Shown here in pieces: positions 42,181 to 50,660 of a stretch of 64,000 nt of DNA. This DNA is from Candidatus Poribacteria bacterium (lineage in GTDB: Bacteria > Poribacteria > WGA-4E > WGA-3G), in contig JAGFCB010000044.1 of the NCBI GenBank assembly GCA_022394775.1, positions 1 to 64,000 on the forward strand. Reading direction: 5' to 3'. How positions within the stretch are numbered: the first letter of the stretch is position 1; every line of letters begins with the position of its first letter. Position numbers and translations under genes: made by a program. The notes beneath the pieces were generated by a model. The model searched no databases, was not told the DNA's origin, and saw only the letters and a program-made list of their open reading frames with translations.

Positions 42181-42609
42181 ATGGAAAGCCTCAAGCGATT
42201 CATAGGCGTTGTGCTTATCGTCATTGCGGCGATAGTCGCCATCCAGACAATAATCGAGCCACTTTACCACACCTCCACCCCTGATAGTCCGCACAGTTCC
42301 GTTTGGGACTATATCAATCCACTTTCCGCTCTTTCGATAATACTGGGGTTAATATTCGGTTACATTCGCATGAGTCGCGTCGGATCGGATTCAAGCGTTC
42401 AAGAGTTCATAGCGGCGAACACACTATTCTACGGGTTCATTTTCACAGCCATAATTTTCTTCTGGAACTGGTTCGGTATCATGGAGGTCGCGTCAGACTT
42501 TACACCTGTCGGCATGGACACCCGCAGTTTAGTGTGGATCCTCTTTGATGCCATACTTCCACTGTTGAACATTGCAATGGGTATCCACCTGCTGCGTGCC
42601 AGTGAATAG
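42181..42609 (+). CDS. Four-helix membrane protein of unknown function
   Basis: 142 residues with four hydrophobic segments: 'FIGVVLIVIAAIVAIQTII', 'PLSALSIILGLIFGYI', 'TLFYGFIFTAIIFFWNWFG' and 'LVWILFDAILPLLNIAMGIHL'. The loop between the third and fourth contains DFTPVGMDTRS. No family recognised. Expression may be governed by its ~158-nt leader with two alternative hairpins and a consensus promoter. Confidence 0.7.
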   Translation: MESLKRFIGVVLIVIAAIVAIQTIIEPLYHTSTPDSPHSSVWDYINPLSALSIILGLIFGYIRMSRVGSDSSVQEFIAANTLFYGFIFTAIIFFWNWFGIMEVASDFTPVGMDTRSLVWILFDAILPLLNIAMGIHLLRASE

Positions 42610-42795
42610 GCAACGAAGCCTATTTCAGCGTTAACATTCTTGTTCATAGTAAGGCGATCTATCAAACGGATATGCCATTACGGACCTAAAAGCGGAGTGC
42701 GCGCTGTCTAAGTGTGCACTTCACTTTTTTATAGACAATTTTCAAGATTCCTGATACTCTTTACGCCTAAGATAACACCCTCACAGGAGAGATTT

Positions 42796-43551
42796 ATGGA
42801 AATAAGACCCAATCGCGTTAAAGAAAAATTAGCAAATGGCGATCTCGCATACATCATCTCGGGGTTGACGAATGCTGATGATATAGACATCTTCGGTCCA
42901 AATGGATTTGACGGTGTATGGTTGGAAGGCGAACACGGTGCTGTTGATGCGTCACGAATCGGCGATCTAACACGCGCCTGCGACCTCTGGGGCATGACTT
43001 CTATCACACGGGTCAATCGAAATGACCAAGGACTTATCTACCGCACGCTTGATTGTGGTTCGATGGGAATTGCTGTCCCGCACGTCAACACGAAAGCGGA
43101 AGCGCGAAACGTGGTAGACGGCACAAAGTTTGCACCCATCGGGCATCGCGGGATGTATACCAGCCGCCAAGGTTATGGCGTAGACAACTACTTTGATGTC
43201 GCCAATTCACAGACACTCGTCATTGTCCTCATCGAAGATATTGTTGCTATAAACAATCTGGACGAGATTCTGACTGTCGATCACATTGACGTGTTTTTCG
43301 TCGCTCCATCAGATTTAGCGACCTCTATGGGGCATATCGGGAACCTGACGCACCCAGATGTCCAGAATACGATAGATACAGCACTCGCGCGCATCCAAGC
43401 AGCGGGACGGGTTGCTGGCACTTTGACGCTTGATGCCATGGTTGAGAAATATGTCAAGGCTGGTGTGCGGTTCTTAATGACAGGCGTTGGCGGGTGGATT
43501 ACGTCCGGTGCTGCGGCGTATAAAGAACGCGCGGAAGGCGCGAAACCCTAA
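42796..43551 (+). CDS. HpcH/HpaI-type class II pyruvate aldolase
   Basis: 251 residues. 'DGVWLEGEHGAVDASRIGDL' (family EH…), Arg in 'MTSITRVNRNDQGLIYRTLD', 'CGSMGIAVPHVNTKAEARNV', 'HRGMYTSRQGYG', and 'DVFFVAPSDLATSMGHIG' are the HpcH/HpaI TIM-barrel signature with metal ligands Glu and Asp. It cleaves 4-hydroxy-2-oxo acids to pyruvate plus an aldehyde. The convergent L-fuconate dehydratase-like gene would supply a 2-keto-3-deoxy sugar acid, a plausible substrate. ATG 42796 has AGGAGAG upstream. Confidence 0.88.
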   Translation: MEIRPNRVKEKLANGDLAYIISGLTNADDIDIFGPNGFDGVWLEGEHGAVDASRIGDLTRACDLWGMTSITRVNRNDQGLIYRTLDCGSMGIAVPHVNTKAEARNVVDGTKFAPIGHRGMYTSRQGYGVDNYFDVANSQTLVIVLIEDIVAINNLDEILTVDHIDVFFVAPSDLATSMGHIGNLTHPDVQNTIDTALARIQAAGRVAGTLTLDAMVEKYVKAGVRFLMTGVGGWITSGAAAYKERAEGAKP

Positions 43552-43588
43552 CAGATCTGACTTTGACGGTGTTTTCTTTTCATCATTC

Positions 43589-43620
43589 GCGCGGTTTTTT
43601 AACCGCGCATTTTTATTTTT
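43589..43620. terminator. Rho-independent terminator
   Basis: GCGCGG (43589-43594) / CCGCGC (43603-43608) around TTTTTTAA, followed by ATTTTTATTTTTT. It should terminate the aldolase gene; it may also serve the convergent dehydratase gene from the other side. Confidence 0.85.
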
Positions 43621-43629
43621 TAAAGACAG

Positions 43630-44964
43630 TTAAGCCAAAAAAGTGATGCCGCCAGATGCCTCTCTACCTTGCCAGACTGAACCTGTCGGATAGGTGTGCT
43701 TTTCAACGAAGTCTGGATACATCTCAAGTCCCCAGCCCGGCACCGTTGGTGTAACGTAGGCACCATTGTGGACTTGGATGGGATGCAGGAAAACCTCTTC
43801 TTGCAAGAAGTTTAGATACTCAACTACCTGTGTATCCGAGCGCGCGGCGACACAAATTTGATCCCAGATGGCGTAGTGTTGAATCATGTTGCACAAACCG
43901 ATGCCGCCACCATGCGGACAAACTGGAATATTATACTTCGCTGCCATTAAGATAACCGCCAATACATCATTGACACCGCCTAACCGCGTCGCATCAATCT
44001 GACAATACTGAATTGCACCACTTGTGATTAATTGTTTGAAAATAACAGGGGACGGCACTTGTTCCCCCGTAGCAACACCGATGCCGTACTTCTCCAAAGC
44101 ACGCGATATTTTTACGAAGCCGAGCACATCATCACGCGCTGTCGGTTCTTCAATCCATGTCGGTTTGAATGCTGCTAACGCCTTCATATAGGCGATCGCC
44201 TCATCAACACCCCAGATTTGGTTTGCATCTAACATCAAAAGCGCGTCTGGCCCGATTGCCTCGCGAATAAAGGCGAGTCGTTTTTTATCAAATTCCAGAT
44301 CCTGTCCGACCTTCATTTTGAAGCAGTTGAGTCCGGCTGCTTTCACTTGATTCACGGTCTCAATAATCTGTTCATCCGTCAAACCGAGCCATCCTGCTGT
44401 GGAATACGCCTTCGGTCCCTGTTGACGGAGTTTCTGTTCACGGGTTTCTCGGCTGTCCCAATGTGTATGGAGAATCTCTGCGGCTTCGTCAGGTGTCAGC
44501 GCGTCTCTTAAATACCGCCAATCGATGGATTGCACAATTTTCTCTGGCGGCAAATCGACCAGTAGTTTCCAGAGCGGTTTATCAACTAATTTTGCCCACA
44601 CATCCCACATCGCATTGACAATACTCCCGATCGCCATCCGGTTCACACCGTCTGCGAGCCAACGTAGTTGGTGATGGTCTACGAGGAGTTTGTGAAACGC
44701 CCCGGGATCATCAGCGAAGGTGTCCATTTCCATTCCAACCACGAGTTGCGCAAGGTCTTCAACACCGTAGGCGATCCAATCGTTCCCGGCACCGGCAGTA
44801 AAAGCGACAGAAATACCTTGATGTCCGGTGTCTGTTTCTATTGTTGTTAGCACTGCGGAATAGTTAGGTTTCTTATGGAACGGATCGGAACCGAGTAGCG
44901 TATCCGATGTAGGCACCCGCAAATCGACAACGTTAACTTTTTGAATTTTGCCCGATATTTTCAT
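43630..44964 (-). CDS. Enolase-superfamily dehydratase, L-fuconate dehydratase-like
   Basis: 444 residues. Enolase superfamily hallmarks: KxK in 'LNCFKMKVGQDLEFDKKR', metal ligands Asp in 'ALLMLDANQIW', Glu in 'WIEEPTARDDVLG', Glu in 'GVATGEQVPSPVIFKQL', then 'QIDATRLGGVND' and the catalytic His in 'VCPHGGGIGLCNMIQH'. 'GPKAYSTAGWLGLTDEQ' and the long N-terminus match the L-fuconate dehydratase (FucD/ENOSF1) branch. It would convert L-fuconate to 2-keto-3-deoxy-L-fuconate. It converges with the aldolase gene, a likely next step. SD AAGGAG 11 bases from ATG. Confidence 0.85.
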   Translation of the reverse strand: MKISGKIQKVNVVDLRVPTSDTLLGSDPFHKKPNYSAVLTTIETDTGHQGISVAFTAGAGNDWIAYGVEDLAQLVVGMEMDTFADDPGAFHKLLVDHHQLRWLADGVNRMAIGSIVNAMWDVWAKLVDKPLWKLLVDLPPEKIVQSIDWRYLRDALTPDEAAEILHTHWDSRETREQKLRQQGPKAYSTAGWLGLTDEQIIETVNQVKAAGLNCFKMKVGQDLEFDKKRLAFIREAIGPDALLMLDANQIWGVDEAIAYMKALAAFKPTWIEEPTARDDVLGFVKISRALEKYGIGVATGEQVPSPVIFKQLITSGAIQYCQIDATRLGGVNDVLAVILMAAKYNIPVCPHGGGIGLCNMIQHYAIWDQICVAARSDTQVVEYLNFLQEEVFLHPIQVHNGAYVTPTVPGWGLEMYPDFVEKHTYPTGSVWQGREASGGITFLA

Positions 44965-44971
44965 ACTTAAC

Positions 44972-45000
44972 TTGACTCCTTTTTCCCCAAAGTATATAAT
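44972..45000 (+). promoter_or_regulatory. Near-perfect sigma-70 promoter with leaderless start
   Basis: TTGACT (44972-44977), 17 bases, TATAAT (44995-45000). The ATG at 45009 comes just 8 bases after the -10, so the transcript should begin at or within two bases of the start codon; no ribosome site is present. Confidence 0.7.
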
Positions 45001-45008
45001 GGATTGCT

Positions 45009-45551
45009 ATGAAAATCTACACTAAATTTGGTGATACTGGCGAAACCGCGCTGTACGGTGGGACAAAAGTCGGAAAAGATGCAGCCCAAATTGAGGCGAT
45101 CGGGACTGTCGATGAACTCAACGCTTACATCGGCTATGCACAAACACTCATCGATGATACAGACCTCTCCGACTTGATGGCGCAGATCCAAAACCACCTC
45201 TTCGCGGTGGGAGCAGATTTGGCAACGCCTGCGACACACACGAAAGCCGCCGATTTTCGTATACCAGCGGATTTCACAACAGTGATGGAAACCGCGATAG
45301 ACACACTTTCTGAGGAATTTCCGCCACTGACGAACTTTATTCTCCCCGGTGGATGCGCTGCGGGTGCTATTTTACATATTGCGCGCGTCGTATGTCGCCG
45401 AAGTGAACGACGTGTTGTTCATCTTGCCCATGAAACGGAAGTCAATCCGGAAATAATCCGAAGTTTAAACAGGCTTTCGGATCTCCTGTTTGTTATGGCT
45501 CGCACAACGAATTTCCGCGCACAAGTTCCTGAGCCGATTTGGGAGTCGTAA
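45009..45551 (+). CDS. pduO: Cob(I)yrinic acid a,c-diamide adenosyltransferase, PduO-type
   Basis: 180 residues. 'MKIYTKFGDTGETALYGGTK' is the ATP-binding N-terminus, then 'GTVDELNAYIG', 'NFILPGGCAAGAILHIARVV' and 'CRRSERRVVHL', and 'SLNRLSDLLFVMAR'. It adenosylates corrinoids to adenosylcobalamin for B12-dependent enzymes (none visible in this window). It shares a 44-bp divergent region with the fuconate dehydratase-like gene. Leaderless start is inferred. Confidence 0.95.
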   Translation: MKIYTKFGDTGETALYGGTKVGKDAAQIEAIGTVDELNAYIGYAQTLIDDTDLSDLMAQIQNHLFAVGADLATPATHTKAADFRIPADFTTVMETAIDTLSEEFPPLTNFILPGGCAAGAILHIARVVCRRSERRVVHLAHETEVNPEIIRSLNRLSDLLFVMARTTNFRAQVPEPIWES

Positions 45552-45644
45552 CCAAGTTAAAGAAAAAGAGTTATATTGTATTGCGTAATATGTTAGGATA
45601 AAAAACACCTACGCTGTATTACTTTATTTACCAAAGGAGACAGA

Positions 45645-46418
45645 ATGATGAATTTGAAATTAGCAAATATATTTTTAATAACTGCCATCACACTCATTGC
45701 ATTCACTGGTTGTGGCAGATCACAAGATCCCCTTTTAGGTGCGGTGTCACCAGCAGAGGCTACCATGGATGAGATGACTATGGTTGACATGGAAAATGGT
45801 CCAGTGAGTTTAGTGTGGTTAGTTGACTACCCAGAAGGGGCAAAGGATGTGTATCTTACGTGGATTGCCTCTATTGCATCAACGTTACAAGCCCCGGATG
45901 AGGTCAAGCGGATAAGATCTTACGACAATGTTGAGGATGTCAGTCCGCACCGGTTTGTCGAGTTTGAATTTGACAGTTTTCTTGATGCGGCGGCATATAT
46001 GAATCGTCCAGAGATCGCTGCCGTTTTTGAAGATCTTCCCAACCACGCAACCAAAGTGAGCGCGCATACGTTTATTGAGCGTTCTGACTACGCAAAAACC
46101 GAGAAACAGGACTGGCCGATTAAAGGGATTATCTTTATTGAATATCCCTTAGGCGGTAAAGCAGCATATCTTGAGTGGGTTGACTCCATTTCCTCAGCCC
46201 TCGTAGGCCCCCCTCAGTTGAAAGGAGTAGCCTCTTACGACAACTATAATGGTGAATCTCCACATCGGCTCGTTACGATGGAGTTTGAGACCCAGGAGGA
46301 TGTCACCGCTTATGAGGCATTGGAAGAGATAATGGCGATTGAGGCTGAACTTGATGTCCGTGCAGCCAGTTGGGTCTTACATACATTTGAGTTACGCTCA
46401 GATTACATCAACGAATAA
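45645..46418 (+). CDS. Lipoprotein with two tandem copies of an alpha-beta (dimeric-barrel-like) domain
   Basis: 257 residues. Signal peptide with lipobox (IAFTGC). Two similar ~95-residue domains follow: 'VSLVWLVDYPEGAKDVYLTW…HTFIERSDY' and 'IKGIIFIEYPLGGKAAYLEW…HTFELRSDY'. Shared points are 'EWV.SI.S.L..P..', 'SYDN.....SPHR.V..EF', and the ending HTF.xRSDY. Layout resembles dimeric alpha-beta-barrel (NIPSNAP/EthD-like) domains. Function unknown; outer-membrane or periplasmic. Converges with the WD40 gene across a strong terminator. Confidence 0.8.
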   Translation: MMNLKLANIFLITAITLIAFTGCGRSQDPLLGAVSPAEATMDEMTMVDMENGPVSLVWLVDYPEGAKDVYLTWIASIASTLQAPDEVKRIRSYDNVEDVSPHRFVEFEFDSFLDAAAYMNRPEIAAVFEDLPNHATKVSAHTFIERSDYAKTEKQDWPIKGIIFIEYPLGGKAAYLEWVDSISSALVGPPQLKGVASYDNYNGESPHRLVTMEFETQEDVTAYEALEEIMAIEAELDVRAASWVLHTFELRSDYINE

Positions 46419-46444
46419 TGCCTCTCGGTTTGTTTTCTTGTTGC

Positions 46445-46476
46445 AGGCGCGCTTTTCGAGCGCGCCTCTCTTTTTT
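46445..46476. terminator. Rho-independent terminator between convergent genes
   Basis: AGGCGCGCT (46445-46453) pairs perfectly with AGCGCGCCT (46459-46467), followed by CTCTTTTTT. It ends the lipoprotein gene and abuts the WD40 gene on the other strand. Confidence 0.88.
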
Positions 46477-46485
46477 ACTCGCACC

Positions 46486-48510
46486 TCACTCCATCGCTTT
46501 CGCAACCGCGACAAGATCAAGGACATTAACAACCCCATCATCGTTAACATCTGCCGCATTTCCATCTCCAATCTGCCCGATACGGTTAGCAACGAAACTT
46601 AAATCGTCAATATTGACGCTGCCATCACCGTTGACATCCTCAGGCAGTTCAGGCTGAATTTCCCATAAAAGAATCGTGCCCTCTTCCCCACCACTGGCGA
46701 GCGTGCGACCATCTGGCGAAAACGCAACCGAATTAACCTCATATTCGTGTCCTGTAAGGATCCCTTGATCTTGAGCTGTGTGTGCGTCCCACAACCGAAC
46801 AGTCCCGTCGCCACCACCGCTGGCAAGTGTTGCCCCATCCGACGTAAATGCAACCGAAGTTACACCCTCTGTATGTCCGGTAAGGGTTTTCTTCAGTATA
46901 CCGGTTTCTGGATCCCACAATCGAATAGTGTCATCCCAACTCCCGCTGGCGAGTGTCCTGCCATCTGGCGAAAATGCTAAGGTAGCAATGGGTTCCTGAT
47001 GTCCATCGAGAGTTGTTTTGAGTTGTGCCGTAGAAACGTTCCACAACAAAATAGAACCTTCCCTACCTGCACTTGCGAGCGTTTTTCCATCCGGCGAAAA
47101 AACAATGCTATTAAAACTATCGCGATGGGTGTCAAGCATAGCGCGATTTTGGAGCACCTCACGATCATGAATCGTGGATGCATCCCATAACCGAATTGTC
47201 CCGTCAAACCTTCCACTTGCAAACGTCTCTCCATCAGGTGAAAATGCAATAGCCCCGTACCAATTGTAATGCAACGCCCGAAGTTTCCGTGTGGGTATAC
47301 CCCATACCAACACCGCCTCTGAACTCCCGCTGACGATTGTTTGTCCATCTGGCGAAAATGCAAGACCCCAGACCCAAAACGCATTGGCTTCAAGCTTGAC
47401 GTGAGACTGTCGCGTATCCATATTCCACAATTGAATTGTGTGTTCTGAACTTCCACTCGCGAGGGTTTCTCCATCCGGCGAAAACGCAATGACACCCACC
47501 GAACCCAGGTATCCTTGGAGTGTTTTCTGATTCTCACCTGTCTCCAGGTCCCTCACCAGAAGCGTACCGTTGTTGCTCCCACTGATCAGTGTTTTCCCAT
47601 CCGGTGAGAATGCCATCGCATTAACACGCCCTGTATGTTCTGTAAAAGTTGCGAAGGGTTCGCCCGTTTGTGCATTCCACAATTCAATTGGATAGTTCGG
47701 CCAGCCACTGCTACTGGCAAGCATTCTCCCGTCTGGCGAAAACGCAATAGCATCTATTGATTCTGCAGTTCTGAAGGTCCGTAGGAATTGACCTGTGTCT
47801 GTTTCCCGCAACTCGATCTTCCGAATGTTCCTGTACTCCACAGCAAGTACTTTTCCATCTGATGAGAATACAACATCTGCATATTTGTTCAGTTTTACAT
47901 CTAAAGGCTCATGTTGTTCCGTCAGCACATCCCAGACTCGTATCGTTCCATCCCGGCTTGCACTCCCTAATTTGCTCCCATCTCCGACAAACGCAATAGC
48001 CTTTACTGAGCCGGTGTGTCCTCTAAGGACAGTTTGCTGCACACCGGTTTCTGCATCCCACAATAGGATTTCATTAGCATTTGCGATCGCAAGCGTTTTT
48101 CCATCCGGTGAGAACGCAATAGCGTTAACATCGTTCACATATCCTGTCAGCGTCCTCCGGAGTTGTCCGGTGTAGACGTCCCACACTTGAATAGGATCAT
48201 TCCAGCTCGCACTTGCGAGTGTCTTTCCATCTGTAGAAAACGCTACCGCAGAAGCCTCCCATGTATGACCCGTAAGCAAGGCAGTTTCTTTATAGGTGTG
48301 TGCATTGTAAAGCCAAATTCCGATAGTACTCACTACAGCGAAATGCGTACCATCCGGTGCATACTTGATGTCAATTATACTGCCTTTACCGAGCCGTGCT
48401 ACCGCACCATCAGGCAAGTGCCATTGCGAAGTATTCTGCCCGAAAGTGATTGGTAACATGAATATGGAAAGCAATAGCAAAGCGAAAATAAGAGAGACTC
48501 GTTTTTTCAT
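46486..48510 (-). CDS. Secreted WD40 protein (14 repeats) with C-terminal dockerin-like domain
   Basis: 674 residues. Signal peptide VSLIFALLLLSIFMLPITFG. Fourteen 'AFSPDGKTLASGS…LWD' repeats can be counted, enough for two seven-bladed propellers. The last ~55 residues carry two dockerin-type calcium loops: DVNGDGSVNIDDLSFVANRI and DVNDDGVVNVLDLVAVAKAM. Dockerins dock to cohesins on scaffold proteins; no cohesin is visible here. ATG 48510 chosen by GGAGG upstream. Likely surface-attached adhesion or recruitment protein. Confidence 0.92.
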   Translation of the reverse strand: MKKRVSLIFALLLLSIFMLPITFGQNTSQWHLPDGAVARLGKGSIIDIKYAPDGTHFAVVSTIGIWLYNAHTYKETALLTGHTWEASAVAFSTDGKTLASASWNDPIQVWDVYTGQLRRTLTGYVNDVNAIAFSPDGKTLAIANANEILLWDAETGVQQTVLRGHTGSVKAIAFVGDGSKLGSASRDGTIRVWDVLTEQHEPLDVKLNKYADVVFSSDGKVLAVEYRNIRKIELRETDTGQFLRTFRTAESIDAIAFSPDGRMLASSSGWPNYPIELWNAQTGEPFATFTEHTGRVNAMAFSPDGKTLISGSNNGTLLVRDLETGENQKTLQGYLGSVGVIAFSPDGETLASGSSEHTIQLWNMDTRQSHVKLEANAFWVWGLAFSPDGQTIVSGSSEAVLVWGIPTRKLRALHYNWYGAIAFSPDGETFASGRFDGTIRLWDASTIHDREVLQNRAMLDTHRDSFNSIVFSPDGKTLASAGREGSILLWNVSTAQLKTTLDGHQEPIATLAFSPDGRTLASGSWDDTIRLWDPETGILKKTLTGHTEGVTSVAFTSDGATLASGGGDGTVRLWDAHTAQDQGILTGHEYEVNSVAFSPDGRTLASGGEEGTILLWEIQPELPEDVNGDGSVNIDDLSFVANRIGQIGDGNAADVNDDGVVNVLDLVAVAKAME

Positions 48511-48693
48511 AAGTCGGATGCCTCCTTTCAAGCGATAGACGCTTGCTATGATTTAGCAACTTATATGCCAACAGCTGAACCGCTAAATATACCGCTATTT
48601 CCGGTTCTAACACAAATAATCTGCACAAAAATGGGCAGATCTGTATTCACGTTGCACAATATAGGGCATCACATGTCACAAACGCAAATTTAT

Positions 48694-48722
48694 TTGACAA
48701 AGTCCAACCAATATGATAAATT
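48694..48722 (+). promoter_or_regulatory. Sigma-70-type promoter for the PhyH gene at 48792
   Basis: TTGACA (48694-48699) and TAAATT (48717-48722) spaced by 17 bases, giving a ~60-nt leader with AGGAGAG before ATG 48792. Confidence 0.55.
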
Positions 48723-48791
48723 GACTATCAACGACTATTGAGACTATTTCACAGTTAAATTTGAACCTGTAGATAATAGGAGAGTCAACGC

Positions 48792-49577
48792 ATGAGCGAT
48801 CTACAGTTACAACAGTACCTCTTCGACGTTCAAGGTTACCTCGTCATTGAAAATGTCCTGAGTCCAGATGAACTCGCAGCACTGAATCAACGAATTGACG
48901 ATCAACAGCTCCCGACACCCGGAAAAGTCCAAAGATTTGGGAGCGCGCCGGACGGCTCTGGTTTCCTGCAGTGGGGGAAACCGTTTTGCAATCTACTCGA
49001 CCATCCTAAGATTATGTCGATACTTCAATTCCGGTTAGGCGACTGCTTCCGACTTGACAGGATTTACGGCATGTATATGGAGGAAGGCATGCCGCGAGGC
49101 GGATTGCACGCCGATTACGGTGCCACATCCCCAACGGCGAAAGCAAGCCCTGGAGAATATTACCCTTTCCGAGACAACGAGATTCACAACGGATTTGTCG
49201 TCGTGACATGGAACCTCGCCGATACCGGACCGGAACACGGCGGGTTCTGTTGCATTCCGGGTAGCCATAAAGGCAATTTCAAGCTGCCACAACAAATAGC
49301 TGCAGCGCCTGAAGACTCACCTTGTGTCATCATTCCGGATGCGCCTGCGGGGTCGGCAATCCTATTTACTGAAGCGTTGACGCACGGCACCGCGGCGTGG
49401 AACGGTAAGCACCAGCGTCGATCACTGCTCTACAAATATTGCGTCTCACACATCGCGTGGACCTCGCGACGCGTGGCACCACCGGAGGATATAGAACTAA
49501 CAGAGCGTCAAAAGATCCTCTTCCGCGAACCTGCCGATCCGTACCGCCACTTCCCATCGCTGTTTGATGCAGCGTAG
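48792..49577 (+). CDS. Phytanoyl-CoA dioxygenase (PhyH) family protein
   Basis: 261 residues. 'FDVQGYLVIENVLSPDELAA' is the PhyH entry. Fe ligands in 'RGGLHADYGATSPTAKA' (His-x-Asp), distal His in 'ILFTEALTHGTAAWNGKHQR' with Arg in RRSLLYKY. 'WNLADTGPEHGGFCCIPGSH' is the conserved central strand. Non-haem iron hydroxylase; substrate unknown. First gene of a plus-strand run with Ldh2-type dehydrogenase and HAD hydrolase. Confidence 0.9.
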   Translation: MSDLQLQQYLFDVQGYLVIENVLSPDELAALNQRIDDQQLPTPGKVQRFGSAPDGSGFLQWGKPFCNLLDHPKIMSILQFRLGDCFRLDRIYGMYMEEGMPRGGLHADYGATSPTAKASPGEYYPFRDNEIHNGFVVVTWNLADTGPEHGGFCCIPGSHKGNFKLPQQIAAAPEDSPCVIIPDAPAGSAILFTEALTHGTAAWNGKHQRRSLLYKYCVSHIAWTSRRVAPPEDIELTERQKILFREPADPYRHFPSLFDAA

Positions 49578-49607
49578 CAGAAAATAGAGGTAGACACGAA
49601 CCGAGAT

Positions 49608-50660
49608 ATGCCAAATTTCACACAAGAGCAGCTACAAAAGATTACTACCGACATTTTTGAAGCCGGTGGTGTTCCGAGCGACGAGGCACGGATTATCGCC
49701 GAACTGCTTGTCGCTTCAAACCTTGCAGGACACGATTCGCACGGCGTTCTCCGTATTCCGCAGTATATCGGCCTCATTGAATCAGGTTTAATTCAGCCCG
49801 GTGCCACAATGGAAATCGAGCGTGAATCTGCCTCACATGCCCTCATCAACGGGAATTGGGGGTTTGGACATGTCATCGCACAGAAGGCGATGTCGCTCGC
49901 GATTGAGAAAGCTAAATCGAGTACCATCAGTGCAATCAGCGTCTATAATTGCAATCACATCGGACGGATTGGAAGTTACCCGATGATGGCAGCTGAAGCG
50001 GATATGGTAGGTATCACGACGGTGAATGCCGGTGGAACTGCGTTATACGTTGCTCCATTCGGTGGACGAGACGGAAGGTTGGCAACCAACCCTATAGCGA
50101 TTGCGACGCCAACACGCAATGGACATCCAATGCTACTCGACATCACAAGCAGTGTCGTCGCGCAAGGTAAGATTCGAGTGGCGGTTAATCGTGGGGATTC
50201 TGTACCGCTCGGTTGGCTCATTAACAGTGAGGGTGAAGCCACGTCAAACCCACAGGACTTGATGGCATCTCCACCGGGTGCTTTGTTACCACTCGGTGGG
50301 ATTGTCGGACATAAAGGATATGCGCTCGGTCTGATGATTGACGTTCTTGGCGGCGCGTTGTCCGGTGCAGGCTGTAGTGGATCTGGAAACACACGGCTTC
50401 AGAACGGTGTCCTGATGATCGCACTGGACATCGCTAATTTCACCTCGCTTGACGATTTTTATGAGCATGTTGACGGACTTGTATCGCACGTGAAAGCCTC
50501 CCCAACCGCGCCCGGATTCGACGAAATCCTGATACCGGGTGAAATTGAGGCACGCCAAACGGCGCGTCGTTTACGCGAAGGTATCCCTATTGACGATGAA
50601 ACGTGGCGACAGATTCAAGAAACAGCAGCGGAGGTCGGGATACCCGAACTTGAGTTTTGA
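49608..50660 (+). CDS. Malate/L-lactate dehydrogenase-type (Ldh2/MDH2) oxidoreductase
   Basis: 350 residues with the distinctive non-Rossmann NAD(P)-dependent fold: 'ASNLAGHDSHGVLRIPQYIG' (catalytic His in GHDSHG), 'INGNWGFGHVIAQKAMSLAI', 'VYNCNHIGRIGSYPMMAAE', 'ATNPIAIATPT' and 'GGIVGHKGYALGLMIDVLGG'. Members reduce 2-oxo acids such as oxaloacetate, ureidoglycolate or 2,3-diketo-gulonate; substrate open. The spacing to the PhyH gene is 30 bp and to the HAD gene a 4-bp overlap, so it is in an operon. Confidence 0.9.
   Translation: MPNFTQEQLQKITTDIFEAGGVPSDEARIIAELLVASNLAGHDSHGVLRIPQYIGLIESGLIQPGATMEIERESASHALINGNWGFGHVIAQKAMSLAIEKAKSSTISAISVYNCNHIGRIGSYPMMAAEADMVGITTVNAGGTALYVAPFGGRDGRLATNPIAIATPTRNGHPMLLDITSSVVAQGKIRVAVNRGDSVPLGWLINSEGEATSNPQDLMASPPGALLPLGGIVGHKGYALGLMIDVLGGALSGAGCSGSGNTRLQNGVLMIALDIANFTSLDDFYEHVDGLVSHVKASPTAPGFDEILIPGEIEARQTARRLREGIPIDDETWRQIQETAAEVGIPELEF

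Noticed and set aside
45009-45551. Bacterial microcompartment locus suggested by the PduO-type enzyme
   Set aside because: No shell protein (BMC domain), diol dehydratase or aldehyde dehydrogenase gene in the window.
49976-50392. 138-residue antisense frame in the Ldh2-type gene
   Set aside because: Proline- and serine-rich shadow with no start signal; the sense gene matches its family throughout.
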